A stretch of DNA of 64,000 nt from Brachybacterium sp. P6-10-X1 (GTDB lineage Bacteria; Actinomycetota; Actinomycetes; Actinomycetales; Dermabacteraceae). Below the pieces are notes generated by a model that saw nothing but the letters and a program-made list of their open reading frames with translations, made no database searches and was not told the DNA's origin. This document shows, piece after piece, positions 19,636 through 28,601 of the stretch; position 1 is the stretch's first letter, and each line of letters begins with the position of its first letter. The position numbers and the translations under genes are program-made. The stretch covers positions 2,790,001 through 2,854,000 of the forward strand of contig NZ_CP017297.1 of assembly GCF_001969445.1 (NCBI RefSeq), written 5' to 3'.

Positions 19636-20496
19636 TCAGACGACGACGGAGGGTTCGTCCCGCTCCCGGTCCTGGGCGGCGCGCTCCTGGGTGACCAGCT
19701 CCCAGGTGCGCAGCAGGCGGGGGGCGGCGAGGATCACGAGCCCGCCGATCATGTTCAGCGGGATCACCCAGCAGAGCCAGACCAGCCAGTCGAGGTAGGG
19801 GATGTCGGCCCCGGTGTGCATCGCCCCGAAGATCACCGCGGAGCTCAGCGCGCCGTGGAGCATCCCCAGGCCCACCACCAGCAGCCCGGAGATCAGAGAG
19901 TTCGCGAGCGTCGCGATCCCTTCGCTGGATCCCTGGTTCATGCGGGTGATGAGCGTGATCGTGAAGCCCGCCAGCACGGCGAGGGCGCCGGTCTCGAGGG
20001 TCAGCCCTTTGTCCATGTAGCTCGTGGCCGTCTCGATCAGGTCGTCCTCGAAGACCGGGAAGGCGGCCACCACGATCCAGGCGAAGGCCCATCCGCCCAG
20101 CAGGTTCGTCACCAGCGTCGTCGCCCACAGGCGCAGCAGCTGCAGCCAGGTGCCGTGATGGGAGACGACCGCGTTCAGGGGCAGCAGGAAGTCCTCGGTG
20201 AACAGCTCCGAGTGTGCGAGCCGCATCGCGTACAGGCCGATGCCGAAGGCGAGCCCGCCGAGCAGCTTCGAATCGGTCGCGTGCAGCACGGCGAGCATCG
20301 CCATCAGGCCGAGGCCGACGTCGATCCCGCCGAACAGTCCGGTGATGATCAGGGCCCGCCACGTGCGGTTCAGCCGGTTGGCGCCCTCGGCAACCGTGTT
20401 GCGGAACTCCTCGACCAGCGCGTCCTCGACGGGCTCGTCGGTCGCTCCGAGGCGTCGGCGTTCCTCGGCCTCGTCGCGCTTGTGCTGTCGGACCAT
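19636..20496 (-). CDS. formate/nitrite transporter (FNT) family channel
   Basis: A 286-residue membrane protein with six hydrophobic segments and FNT-family features, including FGIGLYAMRLAHSELFTEDF, a conserved asparagine after TTLVTN, and GWAFAW. FNT proteins are pentameric channels for formate, nitrite, hydrosulfide and similar small anions. It lies between the IclR gene and hutU on the same strand. HutG releases formamide, so export of derived formate is an attractive but unproven role. The N-terminal 50 residues are hydrophilic and cytosolic. Confidence 0.85.
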   Translation of the reverse strand: MVRQHKRDEAEERRRLGATDEPVEDALVEEFRNTVAEGANRLNRTWRALIITGLFGGIDVGLGLMAMLAVLHATDSKLLGGLAFGIGLYAMRLAHSELFTEDFLLPLNAVVSHHGTWLQLLRLWATTLVTNLLGGWAFAWIVVAAFPVFEDDLIETATSYMDKGLTLETGALAVLAGFTITLITRMNQGSSEGIATLANSLISGLLVVGLGMLHGALSSAVIFGAMHTGADIPYLDWLVWLCWVIPLNMIGGLVILAAPRLLRTWELVTQERAAQDRERDEPSVVV

Positions 20497-20572
20497 CGGC
20501 GCCGCCCCTCTCCAGGAGTTCCTGCGTCGGGCACGCTATCAGCAGCAGCCCTGTCACCCGGTGAACGCCGCG

Positions 20573-21358
20573 TCACGCCGATCTCTCCGGGAGGGGTCCG
20601 CCGAGCCTCCGGGTGATCTCCGCGGCGGCGGCGCGCACGGCGGCCGTGCAGCGCTCGCGATCGGCCTCGGTGACACGTGCCTCCTCGAAGGTGATCGCGA
20701 CCGAGGCCGCGGGCCAGCCGGCGTGATCGCGGACCACCGCCGCCACCGAGGCGAGCTCCTCGGTGACCTCCCCGGTCTCGTGGGCGACCCCGTCGGCCCG
20801 CACCCGGGCCAGCAGCTCTCGCAGATCGCGCGGGCCCTCGGGGCCCCTGACCGCGGTCCGGGCCGTGAAGTCGGCGCGGGTGCCGAAGAGGGCGCGCAGC
20901 TGCGCCGGGGGGAGCTCGGCCAGGATCGCGCGGCCGCTCGCGGTCAGGTGCGCGGACAGTCGCACCCCGACGTCGGTCACCAGACCGGGCCGGTTCCGGG
21001 CGCGCTCCTCGATCACGTAGAGGACGTCCCGGCCGTGCAGCACCGCGAGGTGCCCGGACTCCCCGACCTCGTCGACCATCGCCTCCATCACGCGGCGACC
21101 GATCCGCGCCAGCGGCTCCTGGCGCAGGAAGGCGCCGGAGAGCTCATGGGCCGCCGGGCCCAGCCCGTACACCCGCTCCTGGTCCAGATGCATGACGAAC
21201 CCGTGCTCGACCAGCGTCGCGAGCAGGTCGTAGGTGCGCGAGCGGGGCAGGTCGAGCTCGTCGGCGATGCGGGCGGCGGCGATCGGCGAGCGCTGCGCGG
21301 CGAGGAAGGTCAGCATCCGCACCGTCGCGTCGGCGGCAGGGACTTTCGGGGGTGCCAT
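20573..21358 (-). CDS. IclR-family transcriptional regulator, probable hut repressor
   Basis: A 261-residue DNA-binding protein with an N-terminal winged helix-turn-helix (IAAARIADELDLPRSRTYDL) and a C-terminal IclR effector-binding domain (GVRLSAHLTASGRAILA). It lies 43 bp from the divergent hutG and upstream of FNT and hutU. This arrangement makes it the likely controller of histidine use, with urocanate or histidine as possible ligand. The start at 21358 follows family alignment; a strong ribosome site is not obvious. Confidence 0.87.
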   Translation of the reverse strand: MAPPKVPAADATVRMLTFLAAQRSPIAAARIADELDLPRSRTYDLLATLVEHGFVMHLDQERVYGLGPAAHELSGAFLRQEPLARIGRRVMEAMVDEVGESGHLAVLHGRDVLYVIEERARNRPGLVTDVGVRLSAHLTASGRAILAELPPAQLRALFGTRADFTARTAVRGPEGPRDLRELLARVRADGVAHETGEVTEELASVAAVVRDHAGWPAASVAITFEEARVTEADRERCTAAVRAAAAEITRRLGGPLPERSA

Positions 21359-21360
21359 GA

Positions 21361-21384
21361 TGGTCCAGGATGCCACCCGGACCA
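21361..21384. promoter_or_regulatory. inverted repeat between iclR-type gene and hutG
   Basis: TGGTCC and GGACCA are separated by 12 bp within the 43-bp divergent intergenic space. A shared operator for both promoters is plausible. It does not resemble the repeats upstream of hutU. Confidence 0.4.
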
Positions 21385-21401
21385 CGAGCTGAGGAGCCTC
21401 G

Positions 21402-22424
21402 ATGACGACCTCCCCCGACACCACCTCACTCTGGAGCGGCCGGCACGACGGCGACGGCCCCGAGCACGCCCGCTGGCACCAGCGGGTGCAGGTGGTGGGA
21501 GCCGAGGGCACCTCGGCCGAGTCGCCGTCGGCCGAGTCCTCGTCGGCCGAGCCCCCACACATCGCCCTGCTGGGTTTTCGCTCGGACGAGGGAGTGCGCC
21601 GCAACCGCGGGCGGGTCGGGGCTGCCGACGGTCCGGCGGCGCTGCGACGCGCGCTGGCACCGCTGGCGCTGCACGGGCCGTTGGCCGACGGTGCGGTGGG
21701 CCTGCACGATCTGGGAGACGCGGAGACGACCGGGGAGGACCTCGAGGGAGGACAGGCCCGTGCGGCGGCGCTGACCAGCGCGGCGCTGGATCGGCCCGGT
21801 GCCCGGCTGAGCGTGGTGCTCGGCGGCGGGCACGAGACCGCCTGGTCCTCGTATCGAGGGCTGATGGGCTCCGGTCTCGGACCGCGGGCGGGACAGCGCT
21901 GGGGGGTGATGAACCTCGATGCCCATTTCGACCTGCGCGAGGAACCGCGAGCCACCTCCGGCACCCCCTTCGCCCAGATGGCCGGCGCCGAACAGCAGGC
22001 GGGCCGCGACCTGCGCTACGCGGTGCTCGGGATCGCCGAGCCCTCCAACACCGGCACCCTGTTCGCTCGGGCCCGAGAGCTCGGCGTCACCTGGCGGACC
22101 GATCAGCAATGCCTGGAGGCGGGCGCCGACGGGGTCCGGGAGTTCGTCGAGGAGTTCGCCGCTGAGCTGGACATTCTCTACCTCACGATCGACATGGACG
22201 TGCTGCCGGCCGCGACCGCGCCGGGCGTCTCCGCCCCGGCGGCCTACGGGGTCCCGCTGCCGCTGATCGCGGCGGCCGTGCGCGCCGCGGCGGGCAGTGG
22301 GAAGCTCGCCCTGGTGGACGTGGTGGAGCTGAATCCGTCGCTCGACGCCGACGGGCGCACCGCCCGTGCGGCCGCCCGCCTCATCGACGACGCCGTGCGC
22401 GAGGTCGCCCGCGGCGATGCCTGA
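21402..22424 (+). CDS. hutG: formimidoylglutamase
   Basis: A 340-residue manganese enzyme of the arginase/ureohydrolase family that hydrolyses N-formimidoyl-glutamate to glutamate and formamide. Metal ligands are visible: His144 (GGGHETAW), Asp173, His175 and Asp177 (NLDAHFDLR), Asp264 and Asp266 (TIDMD). Near residues 38-50 three SAE units come from short tandem repeats in the DNA, probably a flexible insert. GAGGAG precedes the ATG. It is transcribed away from the rest of the hut cluster. Confidence 0.93.
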   Translation: MTTSPDTTSLWSGRHDGDGPEHARWHQRVQVVGAEGTSAESPSAESSSAEPPHIALLGFRSDEGVRRNRGRVGAADGPAALRRALAPLALHGPLADGAVGLHDLGDAETTGEDLEGGQARAAALTSAALDRPGARLSVVLGGGHETAWSSYRGLMGSGLGPRAGQRWGVMNLDAHFDLREEPRATSGTPFAQMAGAEQQAGRDLRYAVLGIAEPSNTGTLFARARELGVTWRTDQQCLEAGADGVREFVEEFAAELDILYLTIDMDVLPAATAPGVSAPAAYGVPLPLIAAAVRAAAGSGKLALVDVVELNPSLDADGRTARAAARLIDDAVREVARGDA

Positions 22425-22443
22425 GACGGTCTCACGGAGTGGA

Positions 22444-22488
22444 GGTCTGACGCGTCGCTATCGCCTCCTCCATCCGACGCGTCAGACC
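22444..22488. terminator. bidirectional terminator between hutG and GNAT gene
   Basis: GGTCTGACGCGTCG pairs perfectly with CGACGCGTCAGACC (14-bp arms, 17-nt loop). It lies between convergent genes and its right arm overlaps the GNAT stop codon. Confidence 0.75.
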
Positions 22489-23147
22489 GTCTGCTCTGCT
22501 CCAGCGACCTCCGGGGCGTGCTCCGTCGGCCGCCAGCGGGCGTCGACCAGCTGGAACAGCCGGCAGTCGGCCCAGTCCCCGCCGAGGCGCAGGTAGGAGG
22601 GGGCGAGCCCGTACTCGAAGAAGCCGCAGCGCTGAAGCAGATGCACCGAGATGTCGTTGCCGACCTGCACCTCGGCCTGCAGTCGGTGCAGGCGCAGCGC
22701 CCCGAAGGCCACGGCGATCGCGGCGCGGACGGCGTGCGTGGCGATGCCGCGGCCCGTGACGAGGTGGTCCACCCAGTAGCCGAGCGAGGCGGACTCGAAG
22801 GCGCCCCGAGTGATCCCCGAGAGGGTCAGGCGGCCGACCAGACACACCTCCCCCTGCTCCTCGAGCCAGATCCCCAGAGGCAGGCTGCGCCCGGCTTCGC
22901 GGGCGGCGAGCGCGTGGGCGATCGCGGTGCGCTGACCTGCTTCGGTGAACCAGTCCTCGGAGCGGGCCGGCGCGCCGATCAGCAGAAGATCGCGGTTGCG
23001 GGTCTCGAGATCGACCAGTGCAGGGGCATCGGAGGAGGTGAGCGTGCGCAGGGTGACCTGCTCAGGGCTCACTGGGCCGGCTGCTGCGCGGCGGTGCGGG
23101 ACGACGGGATCGGGCTCGTCGGGGTGGCAGACGGGGTCGTCGGACAT
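22482..23147 (-). CDS. GNAT N-acetyltransferase, RimJ/RimL type
   Basis: A 221-residue acetyltransferase of the GNAT fold. The acetyl-CoA region is GRGIATHAVRAAIAVAF, where R/Q-x-x-G-x-G is conserved as VTGRGIA, and the closing NDISVHLLQRCGFFEYG is diagnostic of ribosomal-protein-type acetyltransferases. Acceptor unknown. It begins 6 nt after the DinB gene stop, so the two form an operon. The N-terminus has about 30 extra polar residues. Confidence 0.88.
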   Translation of the reverse strand: MSDDPVCHPDEPDPVVPHRRAAAGPVSPEQVTLRTLTSSDAPALVDLETRNRDLLLIGAPARSEDWFTEAGQRTAIAHALAAREAGRSLPLGIWLEEQGEVCLVGRLTLSGITRGAFESASLGYWVDHLVTGRGIATHAVRAAIAVAFGALRLHRLQAEVQVGNDISVHLLQRCGFFEYGLAPSYLRLGGDWADCRLFQLVDARWRPTEHAPEVAGAEQTV

Positions 23148-23152
23148 GCACC

Positions 23153-23668
23153 TCAGTATCCGGTACGCCCGTCGATCGCCTCGCGCAGCAGGTCGAGATG
23201 TCCGAGATGGCGGGCGTATTCCTCGATCAGATGGCTGAGGATCCAGCGCAGATTCACCGTCTCGCCGCGGCGCAGCCCGCGCACGGGCCCGTCGAGGTCC
23301 GTCCAGCTCGCCTGCGCGGCACGGGTGGCGACGAGCTCTGCGCGGTACCGCTCGACATCGGCCCCGGCGGTCGCGGGATCGACGTCGTCGAAGTCCCCCT
23401 CCCGGCTGGTCACCGTGCAGTACAGGTCAGGCTGCTCCTCGTCCAGCAGGACCTCGCGCAGCCAGTACGCCTCGACCTCGGTGAGGTGGCGGACGAGACC
23501 GATCGGGCTCATGGTCGACGGCGGCACGGAGCGACGGCACAGCTGATCGGGGCCCAGGCCGTCGATCTTCAGCAGCAGGCTCTGGCGATAGAAGTCGACC
23601 CAGTGATCGAGGGTCTCCCGCTCGGGAGCGGTCATCGGTCCGAAGCGGCGGGGATCGTGAGCTGTCAT
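23153..23668 (-). CDS. DinB/DUF664 family protein
   Basis: A 171-residue four-helix-bundle protein of the DinB superfamily (DUF664 branch). The predicted metal-binding histidines are at LVRHLTEVE and HLIEEYARHLGH. Related actinobacterial proteins include mycothiol-dependent enzymes and uncharacterised putative metal enzymes, so a thiol-transferase role is possible but unproven. It is the first gene of a two-gene unit with the GNAT acetyltransferase. Confidence 0.87.
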   Translation of the reverse strand: MTAHDPRRFGPMTAPERETLDHWVDFYRQSLLLKIDGLGPDQLCRRSVPPSTMSPIGLVRHLTEVEAYWLREVLLDEEQPDLYCTVTSREGDFDDVDPATAGADVERYRAELVATRAAQASWTDLDGPVRGLRRGETVNLRWILSHLIEEYARHLGHLDLLREAIDGRTGY

Positions 23669-23769
23669 GGCGATCAGGTTTCCACGGACGCCGGCGCTCG
23701 ACCAGCGAATTCTCGAGGGGAGCGCACCGGGGACGGATCGCGCCTCGCCTCAGCGCGGCGCGACCCGCC

Positions 23770-24690
23770 TCACAGCAGCGTCTGGGCGAGGGTCACGGCC
23801 GCGACCCCGCCCAGCAGCACGGAGAACAGCAGAGTCAGCGTCGATGGGCGTGCCCTGGTCGACAGCGGCCCCCCGAGGAGACCGCCGACGGCCGAGCCGG
23901 CCGCGAAGATCAGCGTGGTCGCCCAGTCGATCTGCACCTCGGTGCCGAGGCGGGCCAGCAGGCTGGAGGCCGTCGCGATCACCATCACCAGCAGGCTGGT
24001 CCCGGAGGCACGACGCATCGCCAGGCCCAGCGCGATCACCAGCATCGGCACCACGATGAAGCCGCCGCCCACGCCGAAGAAACCGGTGAGGAATCCGGTG
24101 ACGGTCGCCGTGACCAGGACGATCGGGAGGCGCGGGGAGGCGGGAGCGGCCGGCGTCGTCGGCAGCTCGGGCTCGCCGTGATGGCGCTGGATCCCGTCGG
24201 CCGACTCGACGGTGTCGGGGCCGGGCTGGTCCAGCACGGGATCGTCGTGGGTGGTCACCGGCTCGTCGGCCTCGTGCTCCGCCCGCCAGGAGTGCGCGGC
24301 GGCCTCGGCGCGCTCCTCCGCGCGGCTGCGCAGCCCTCGGCGCAGCATCATCACCGCCACGCCGACGAGCATCACGCCGAACAGGGTGAGCAGAACGGGC
24401 GCCGGCACCAGCGAGGACAGGCGGGAGCCGACGATCGCCCCGACGACCGAGACCCCAGCGAACACGAGCCCGTTGCGCCATTCGACGTTCCCGTGACGGG
24501 CATGGTGCGGCAGGCTGACCAGCGCGGTGATCAGCACGATGATCAGGCTGGAGGCCGTCGCGGAGTGCGCGGGCATGCCGAGCAGGAACACCAGGACGGG
24601 CACGGCGAGGATCCCGCCGCCCGCACCGAGCGCCCCGACCACGATCCCGACACCGACCCCGACGCCGATCGCGAGCAGGGCGAGCTCCAT
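23770..24690 (-). CDS. TauE/SafE-family sulfite/anion exporter
   Basis: A 306-residue membrane permease with the duplicated TauE/SafE fold. The first half has GALGAGGGILAVPVL and the second GFFGVGGGFIVVPML, the repeated glycine-rich motifs of this family. Between them is a hydrophilic loop of about 60 residues rich in His, Glu and Asp. The family exports sulfite, sulfoacetate or related anions. ATG at 24690 has AGGAG 7 nt upstream. No sulfur-metabolism genes lie nearby. Confidence 0.88.
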   Translation of the reverse strand: MELALLAIGVGVGVGIVVGALGAGGGILAVPVLVFLLGMPAHSATASSLIIVLITALVSLPHHARHGNVEWRNGLVFAGVSVVGAIVGSRLSSLVPAPVLLTLFGVMLVGVAVMMLRRGLRSRAEERAEAAAHSWRAEHEADEPVTTHDDPVLDQPGPDTVESADGIQRHHGEPELPTTPAAPASPRLPIVLVTATVTGFLTGFFGVGGGFIVVPMLVIALGLAMRRASGTSLLVMVIATASSLLARLGTEVQIDWATTLIFAAGSAVGGLLGGPLSTRARPSTLTLLFSVLLGGVAAVTLAQTLL

Positions 24691-24758
24691 GGGCGGACTC
24701 CTGGGGGACGGCGGAACAGGTCGGCATCCAAGGTACTCGCTCACCGCCGGTCCCCGGG

Positions 24759-24821
24759 CCGGCGGCCGCGGAGAGTCAGCCGGCGGCCGCGGAGGATCAG
24801 TCGGCGGCCACGTAGGATCGA
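24759..24821. repeat. 21-bp tandem repeat, three units
   Basis: Units begin at 24759, 24780 and 24801 with CCGGCGGCC-type starts and GGAT/GAGT ends; the third is diverged. The third unit includes TAGGAT, a possible -10 box for the phosphotransferase gene at 24843. Confidence 0.85.
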
Positions 24822-24842
24822 AGGCCCGTCCCAGGAGGTGCC

Positions 24843-26021
24843 ATGGTTCCCGGTCAGCCCGGCCATCCCACGGCCCTGCTGGATCCCGCGTCCCCCGCGA
24901 TGGGGCGGCGGCTGGTCGAGGCCTGGGCCGATGGCACACTGGCCCTCCCCCGGCGCGGGGGCGTCTCCCCGCTGCCCCTGCCCGGACTGCATCGGTCGGT
25001 GCAGCGGTCCTCGCTCTCCGGCACCGCGCACGCGGTCCTGGCGGGAGTCGGCGAGCGCTTCGCCGCCTGGCGCGTGATCCCGCAGAAGAAAGCGCCGGTC
25101 ATCGTGCGGATCCCGCACGTCGCCCCGTCGGAGCTGCACCAGGGCCTCGTCCACGAGATCGCGGCGCTGACCCTGTCCCCGCGCTGGGTGGGGCCCGTCC
25201 CGATCGCCGTGCACGACGACCCGAGCACCAGCCCCCTCGGCCATCCGTACGTGGTGACCTCCGACGTGTCGGGCACCGCGGCGGCTCCCGAGGCCTGGAC
25301 GCAGCGACATCTGGACGCCCATGCCGCTCGTCTCGCGCAGCTGCACGCCGTCCCCGCTCCGGGGCGCGGACCGATCACCCTCGGCGAGGACCCCTGGGCC
25401 GCGGTCCCGCCCGGAACGCCCTCCCTGCTGCACGAGGTGGAGCAGGAGGTCGCCTCCTGGGAGGAGCAGCACGGCATCGTGCTCGCCGAGCACGGCCTGG
25501 AGCCGTTCCTGGCGGCCGCGCGGGAACGCGTCGCCGGCATCGAGGGGGAGATCGCGGAGCTGGACGGGTTCGTCCTCGCCCACGGCGACCTGTGCACCAC
25601 GAACATCATGTGGGAGCACGGCGGCGCGGGGCCTGCCGCCGACGGGGACGGCGCGCGGGACCGGCCCGGCCCCGTCGTGCGCTACATCGACTTCGAGTGG
25701 GCCCAGGGTGATGATCCCGCCCGTGACCTGGCGATCATCGGCGGCGCCGTGCACGGAGGACCCTGGTACGTGCCGCTTCCCGAGGAGCAGGTGACGACGT
25801 TCGTCGACGCCTATGTGCGCGCCCGCGCCGAGCACGGCGAGGTGCCGTCCTCGATCGCCGACGTCGATGCGCTGCGGCGGCGGATGCGGGCGTGGACCGC
25901 GTACGAGCGCACCGCGATGCTGGTGCACGTCGCCTCGCGCGCGGCGACCCGGGCCTCGCACCGTCGGGTGCTGCCGGTGCTGCGCGGAACTCTGGCCGCC
26001 GAGCTGGGCATCGAGGTCTGA
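24843..26021 (+). CDS. aminoglycoside phosphotransferase (APH)-family kinase
   Basis: A 392-residue protein kinase-like small-molecule kinase. The catalytic loop reads AHGDLCTTNIMW and the metal-binding Asp lies in YIDFEWAQ; the Lys for ATP is probably in KKAPVIVRIP. The fold also includes choline and homoserine kinases, so the substrate is open. There is no resistance context. AGGAGG lies 5 nt before the ATG. It is divergent from the TauE gene and is followed by a degenerate repeat tract. Confidence 0.83.
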   Translation: MVPGQPGHPTALLDPASPAMGRRLVEAWADGTLALPRRGGVSPLPLPGLHRSVQRSSLSGTAHAVLAGVGERFAAWRVIPQKKAPVIVRIPHVAPSELHQGLVHEIAALTLSPRWVGPVPIAVHDDPSTSPLGHPYVVTSDVSGTAAAPEAWTQRHLDAHAARLAQLHAVPAPGRGPITLGEDPWAAVPPGTPSLLHEVEQEVASWEEQHGIVLAEHGLEPFLAAARERVAGIEGEIAELDGFVLAHGDLCTTNIMWEHGGAGPAADGDGARDRPGPVVRYIDFEWAQGDDPARDLAIIGGAVHGGPWYVPLPEEQVTTFVDAYVRARAEHGEVPSSIADVDALRRRMRAWTAYERTAMLVHVASRAATRASHRRVLPVLRGTLAAELGIEV

Positions 26022-26060
26022 GCGTCCCGGCATCCCGGGCGCCGGGACAGCCGGCACGGC

Positions 26061-26131
26061 CGAGCACGACGGGAGGGTCGAGCACAGCCGGAGGCTCGAG
26101 CACAGCGGGACGGCCGAGCACGGCGGGACCG
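26061..26131. repeat. 18-bp degenerate tandem repeat, four units
   Basis: Units starting CGAGCACAG or CGAGCACGG occur at 26061, 26079, 26097 and 26115. They fill the centre of the 198-nt space between two kinase genes. The unit length is a multiple of three, but no convincing gene reads through. Confidence 0.85.
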
Positions 26132-26219
26132 CGTCCTGACCGGCCCCTCCGCGGGTGTGACCGAGCAGCCGTCCGGTCCGGGTGGCGCCCACCCCTGGAC
26201 ATCTGCGTACTGTGGGCCC

Positions 26220-27008
26220 ATGAATGACTTCGTGAAGACCGGTCCGAGCGCGCCCCAGGGATACTTCGCCGCCGAGGCGGCGGGCCTCGCCTGGCTGGAT
26301 GAGCCGCAGGCCGTGCCCGTGGTGTCCGTGCTCGAGTCGGGCAAGGACGAGCTGCGCCTGGAGCGCCTGGAGTCCGTCGAGCCGACGGCCGAGGCCGCCC
26401 GCGAGTTCGGCCGCCGCCTGGCACGGCTGCACGACGCCGGCGCCGCGGGCTTCGGCTGGACGCCCGGGGACAAGGCGTGGTTCGGGCCGCTCGAGAAGCC
26501 CTTCGACGTCGCCTCCGACGTGCGCGAGGACTTCCCCGATTTCTGGGCCGACGACCGCCTGCGCCCGCTGGCCGACCGCGTCACCCGCACCCTGGGCGCC
26601 GACGGCCACGACACGGTCGACGAGGCGATCGACGTGATCGCCGACGGCGCCTTCGACGGGATCAGCGGGCAGGGCACCGAGGAGGCCTCGCGGGTCCACG
26701 GCGATCTGTGGTCCGGGAACCTGCTCTGGACCGCCGACGGCGTGACCCTCATCGACCCTGCCGCGCACGGCGGCCACCGCCTCGAGGACCTGGCGATGCT
26801 GTCGCTGTTCGGCGCCCCGTTCCTGGACGAGATCTTCGAGGGGTACGAGGCGGAGCACCCGATGCCGGGCGACTGGGAGCAGGATCTGCCCGCCCACCTG
26901 TTCTTCGGGCTGCTGGCCCATGTGCACCTGTTCGGCGAGGCCTACGTCGACCAGGCGATCGCCACGGCCGAGGCGATCATCGCCCGCGCCGACCAGCTGG
27001 GGTTCTGA
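26220..27008 (+). CDS. fructosamine kinase family protein
   Basis: A 262-residue kinase of the fructosamine/ketosamine-3-kinase family. The catalytic loop RVHGDLWSGNLLW and the metal site TLIDPAAHGGHRLEDLAM are diagnostic, as is the N-terminal GYFAAEAAGLAWL. It would phosphorylate glycated amines for their removal. TACTGT with a 6-nt gap lies before the ATG, so the transcript may be leaderless; an upstream in-frame start at 26157 is less likely. Confidence 0.9.
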   Translation: MNDFVKTGPSAPQGYFAAEAAGLAWLDEPQAVPVVSVLESGKDELRLERLESVEPTAEAAREFGRRLARLHDAGAAGFGWTPGDKAWFGPLEKPFDVASDVREDFPDFWADDRLRPLADRVTRTLGADGHDTVDEAIDVIADGAFDGISGQGTEEASRVHGDLWSGNLLWTADGVTLIDPAAHGGHRLEDLAMLSLFGAPFLDEIFEGYEAEHPMPGDWEQDLPAHLFFGLLAHVHLFGEAYVDQAIATAEAIIARADQLGF

Positions 27009-27074
27009 CCGGCACCGACGCCTGCGCGGCCCGCACCCGTCGTCGTGCCCTCGCCCTCGCCGCCGTCACCATCA

Positions 27075-27120
27075 CCGTTGCGCGCTGTGCTTCCCGGATC
27101 GGAAGCTCAGCGCGCAACGG
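27075..27120. terminator. 20-bp-arm hairpin between convergent genes
   Basis: Arms 27075-27094 and 27101-27120 pair with a single mismatch around a 6-nt loop (CGGATC). It lies between the convergent fructosamine kinase and aztD genes. The inner 15 bp of the left arm are identical to the hairpin at 28841-28892. Confidence 0.85.
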
Positions 27121-27137
27121 CGTGAGGGCGGATCAGG

Positions 27138-28580
27138 TCAGTGCTCCTCGGTCTCGTGCTCGCCGCCGCCGTGGTCCGCGTGCTCGTGGCCGTCGTGCTC
27201 GCCGCCGCCGTCGCTCGCCGCATCGCCTGATGCGGCATCCTCCGCGGCCTCGTCGTCGGCCCCGGGCGTGACCTCGTACTCGCCGGAGGCGGTCCCGGTG
27301 GTCACCTGGATCTCGTGCGGGACCACCGGCAGGTCCAGCTCGCGGTAGATCTCGCCGCTGGCGACGTCGACCATGGTCAGGGTCTGTGCCGCAGGGTCGA
27401 CGACGAAGGCGGTGCCGTCGGCCACGTCCAGCATCGGGCCGGGCTCCTGCCAGTTCTCCGGCTCGGTCCACTCCTGCGTCACCGACACCTCGTGGAGCAT
27501 CTCGCCGGTGGCGGGATCGAGGATGTTCAGCTCCCCGTCGGCGGTGAGCACCAGCGCCTCGCCGTCCGGGCCGCGGTCCAGGGAACGGAACCAGTAGGGC
27601 GAGCCCAGGTCGACGGTGCTCATCGTGGCGTCCCGCGTATCGATCAGGGCGATCTCGGTGGGGTGTTCCGTGCCTCCAGCAGGGTCGGCCTCGACCTTGT
27701 GATCGGCGAGCACGATCGGGGAGTCCTCATGACCCTTCTGGTTGCCGGAGCGCTGGTACTCTCCGTCGACGGCGACCTTGTGGAACTCTCCGTCCCGGTA
27801 GATCACCGGGCCGTTCTCGCAGCCCAGGCTGATGACGTCACCGGACTCGGTGGGACGGGCGGCGGCCTCGCCGTGCACTCCGGGGCAGTCGTCGGTCTCG
27901 GCGGTGACGTTGCCGTCGGCGTCGAGCACCTGGACCGTGCTGCGGGCGTCCTCGGTGCCCTGCGTGGTGAGCAGGCCGCCGTCGGACAGCGGCACCGCGA
28001 CGCCATGGTGGGGGTCATCGGTGCTGACCTCCTCGAGCACGCCGAGGTCCCCGTCACCGAGCGCGCTCGGGTCGATCACCGTGATGTCGCCGGTGCCGTC
28101 GGCGAACAGCGCGGTGCGCTCGCCATGGGGGACGACGTGCCCGGGCATCGGCGCGTCGATCGAGAGATCGGTCAGGGCCGGTTCCTGCTCGTAGAAGTGG
28201 AAGTGGTCGCCGTGGCCCTGGACGAGCAGCCCGGTGTCGTACATGGTGATGGAATCCGCAGCGCTGACCGCGACGTGCCGGCCGTCGCCCGCGGGGTTCA
28301 GCCGCACGTACCCGTCGACGTCCTCGCTGTTCAGGGTGCTGCCGTCGGCCGAATCGAGGGTGGTGACGCCGCCGTCGTGGGCGAGCACGATGCGCGGCGA
28401 CAGGGCCCCGACCTCGGTGCGATCCGAGGCGCGCGCCCGCTCGGTCCCCCCGCCGTCGGAGCCGCCCTCGCGTCCCGCACCTCCCTCCCCCGCTCCAGCG
28501 CAGGCCGACAGCGCGAGCATCCCGGCGCCGAGCAGGGCGATGGCCCGCCGTTTCATGACAATGGTTCTCATATGAATCAT
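27138..28580 (-). CDS. aztD: zinc-binding lipoprotein, AztD-type metallochaperone
   Basis: A 480-residue predicted lipoprotein (lipobox LSACAG after a basic and hydrophobic N-terminus). Repeated blade-like segments suggest a beta-propeller of the AztD zinc metallochaperone type. Histidine-rich sites include HGDHFHF in the propeller and a C-terminal tail with about eight histidines among acidic residues. AztD hands zinc to the AztC binding protein in other bacteria, but no aztABC genes are in this window. ATG at 28580 is chosen because TAGCGT lies 7 nt before it; starts at 28571 or 28556 are possible. Two Zur-like boxes bracket the promoter. Confidence 0.82.
   Translation of the reverse strand: MIHMRTIVMKRRAIALLGAGMLALSACAGAGEGGAGREGGSDGGGTERARASDRTEVGALSPRIVLAHDGGVTTLDSADGSTLNSEDVDGYVRLNPAGDGRHVAVSAADSITMYDTGLLVQGHGDHFHFYEQEPALTDLSIDAPMPGHVVPHGERTALFADGTGDITVIDPSALGDGDLGVLEEVSTDDPHHGVAVPLSDGGLLTTQGTEDARSTVQVLDADGNVTAETDDCPGVHGEAAARPTESGDVISLGCENGPVIYRDGEFHKVAVDGEYQRSGNQKGHEDSPIVLADHKVEADPAGGTEHPTEIALIDTRDATMSTVDLGSPYWFRSLDRGPDGEALVLTADGELNILDPATGEMLHEVSVTQEWTEPENWQEPGPMLDVADGTAFVVDPAAQTLTMVDVASGEIYRELDLPVVPHEIQVTTGTASGEYEVTPGADDEAAEDAASGDAASDGGGEHDGHEHADHGGGEHETEEH
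28556..28570. promoter_or_regulatory. Zur-like box 1, just downstream of aztD transcription start
   Basis: TGACAATGGTTCTCA fits the TGANAA-N3-TTNTCA half-site pattern and matches 12 of 15 bases of the Streptomyces-type Zur box TGAAAATGATTTTCA. It overlaps the first codons of aztD if translation starts at 28580. Confidence 0.7.
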
Positions 28581-28601
28581 GCGGCTCACGCTAACACGTG
28601 T

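Noticed and set aside
24741..26927. A 728-codon minus-strand open frame over two kinase genes
   Set aside because: Antisense shadow; the kinase frames have clear catalytic motifs and this one has none.
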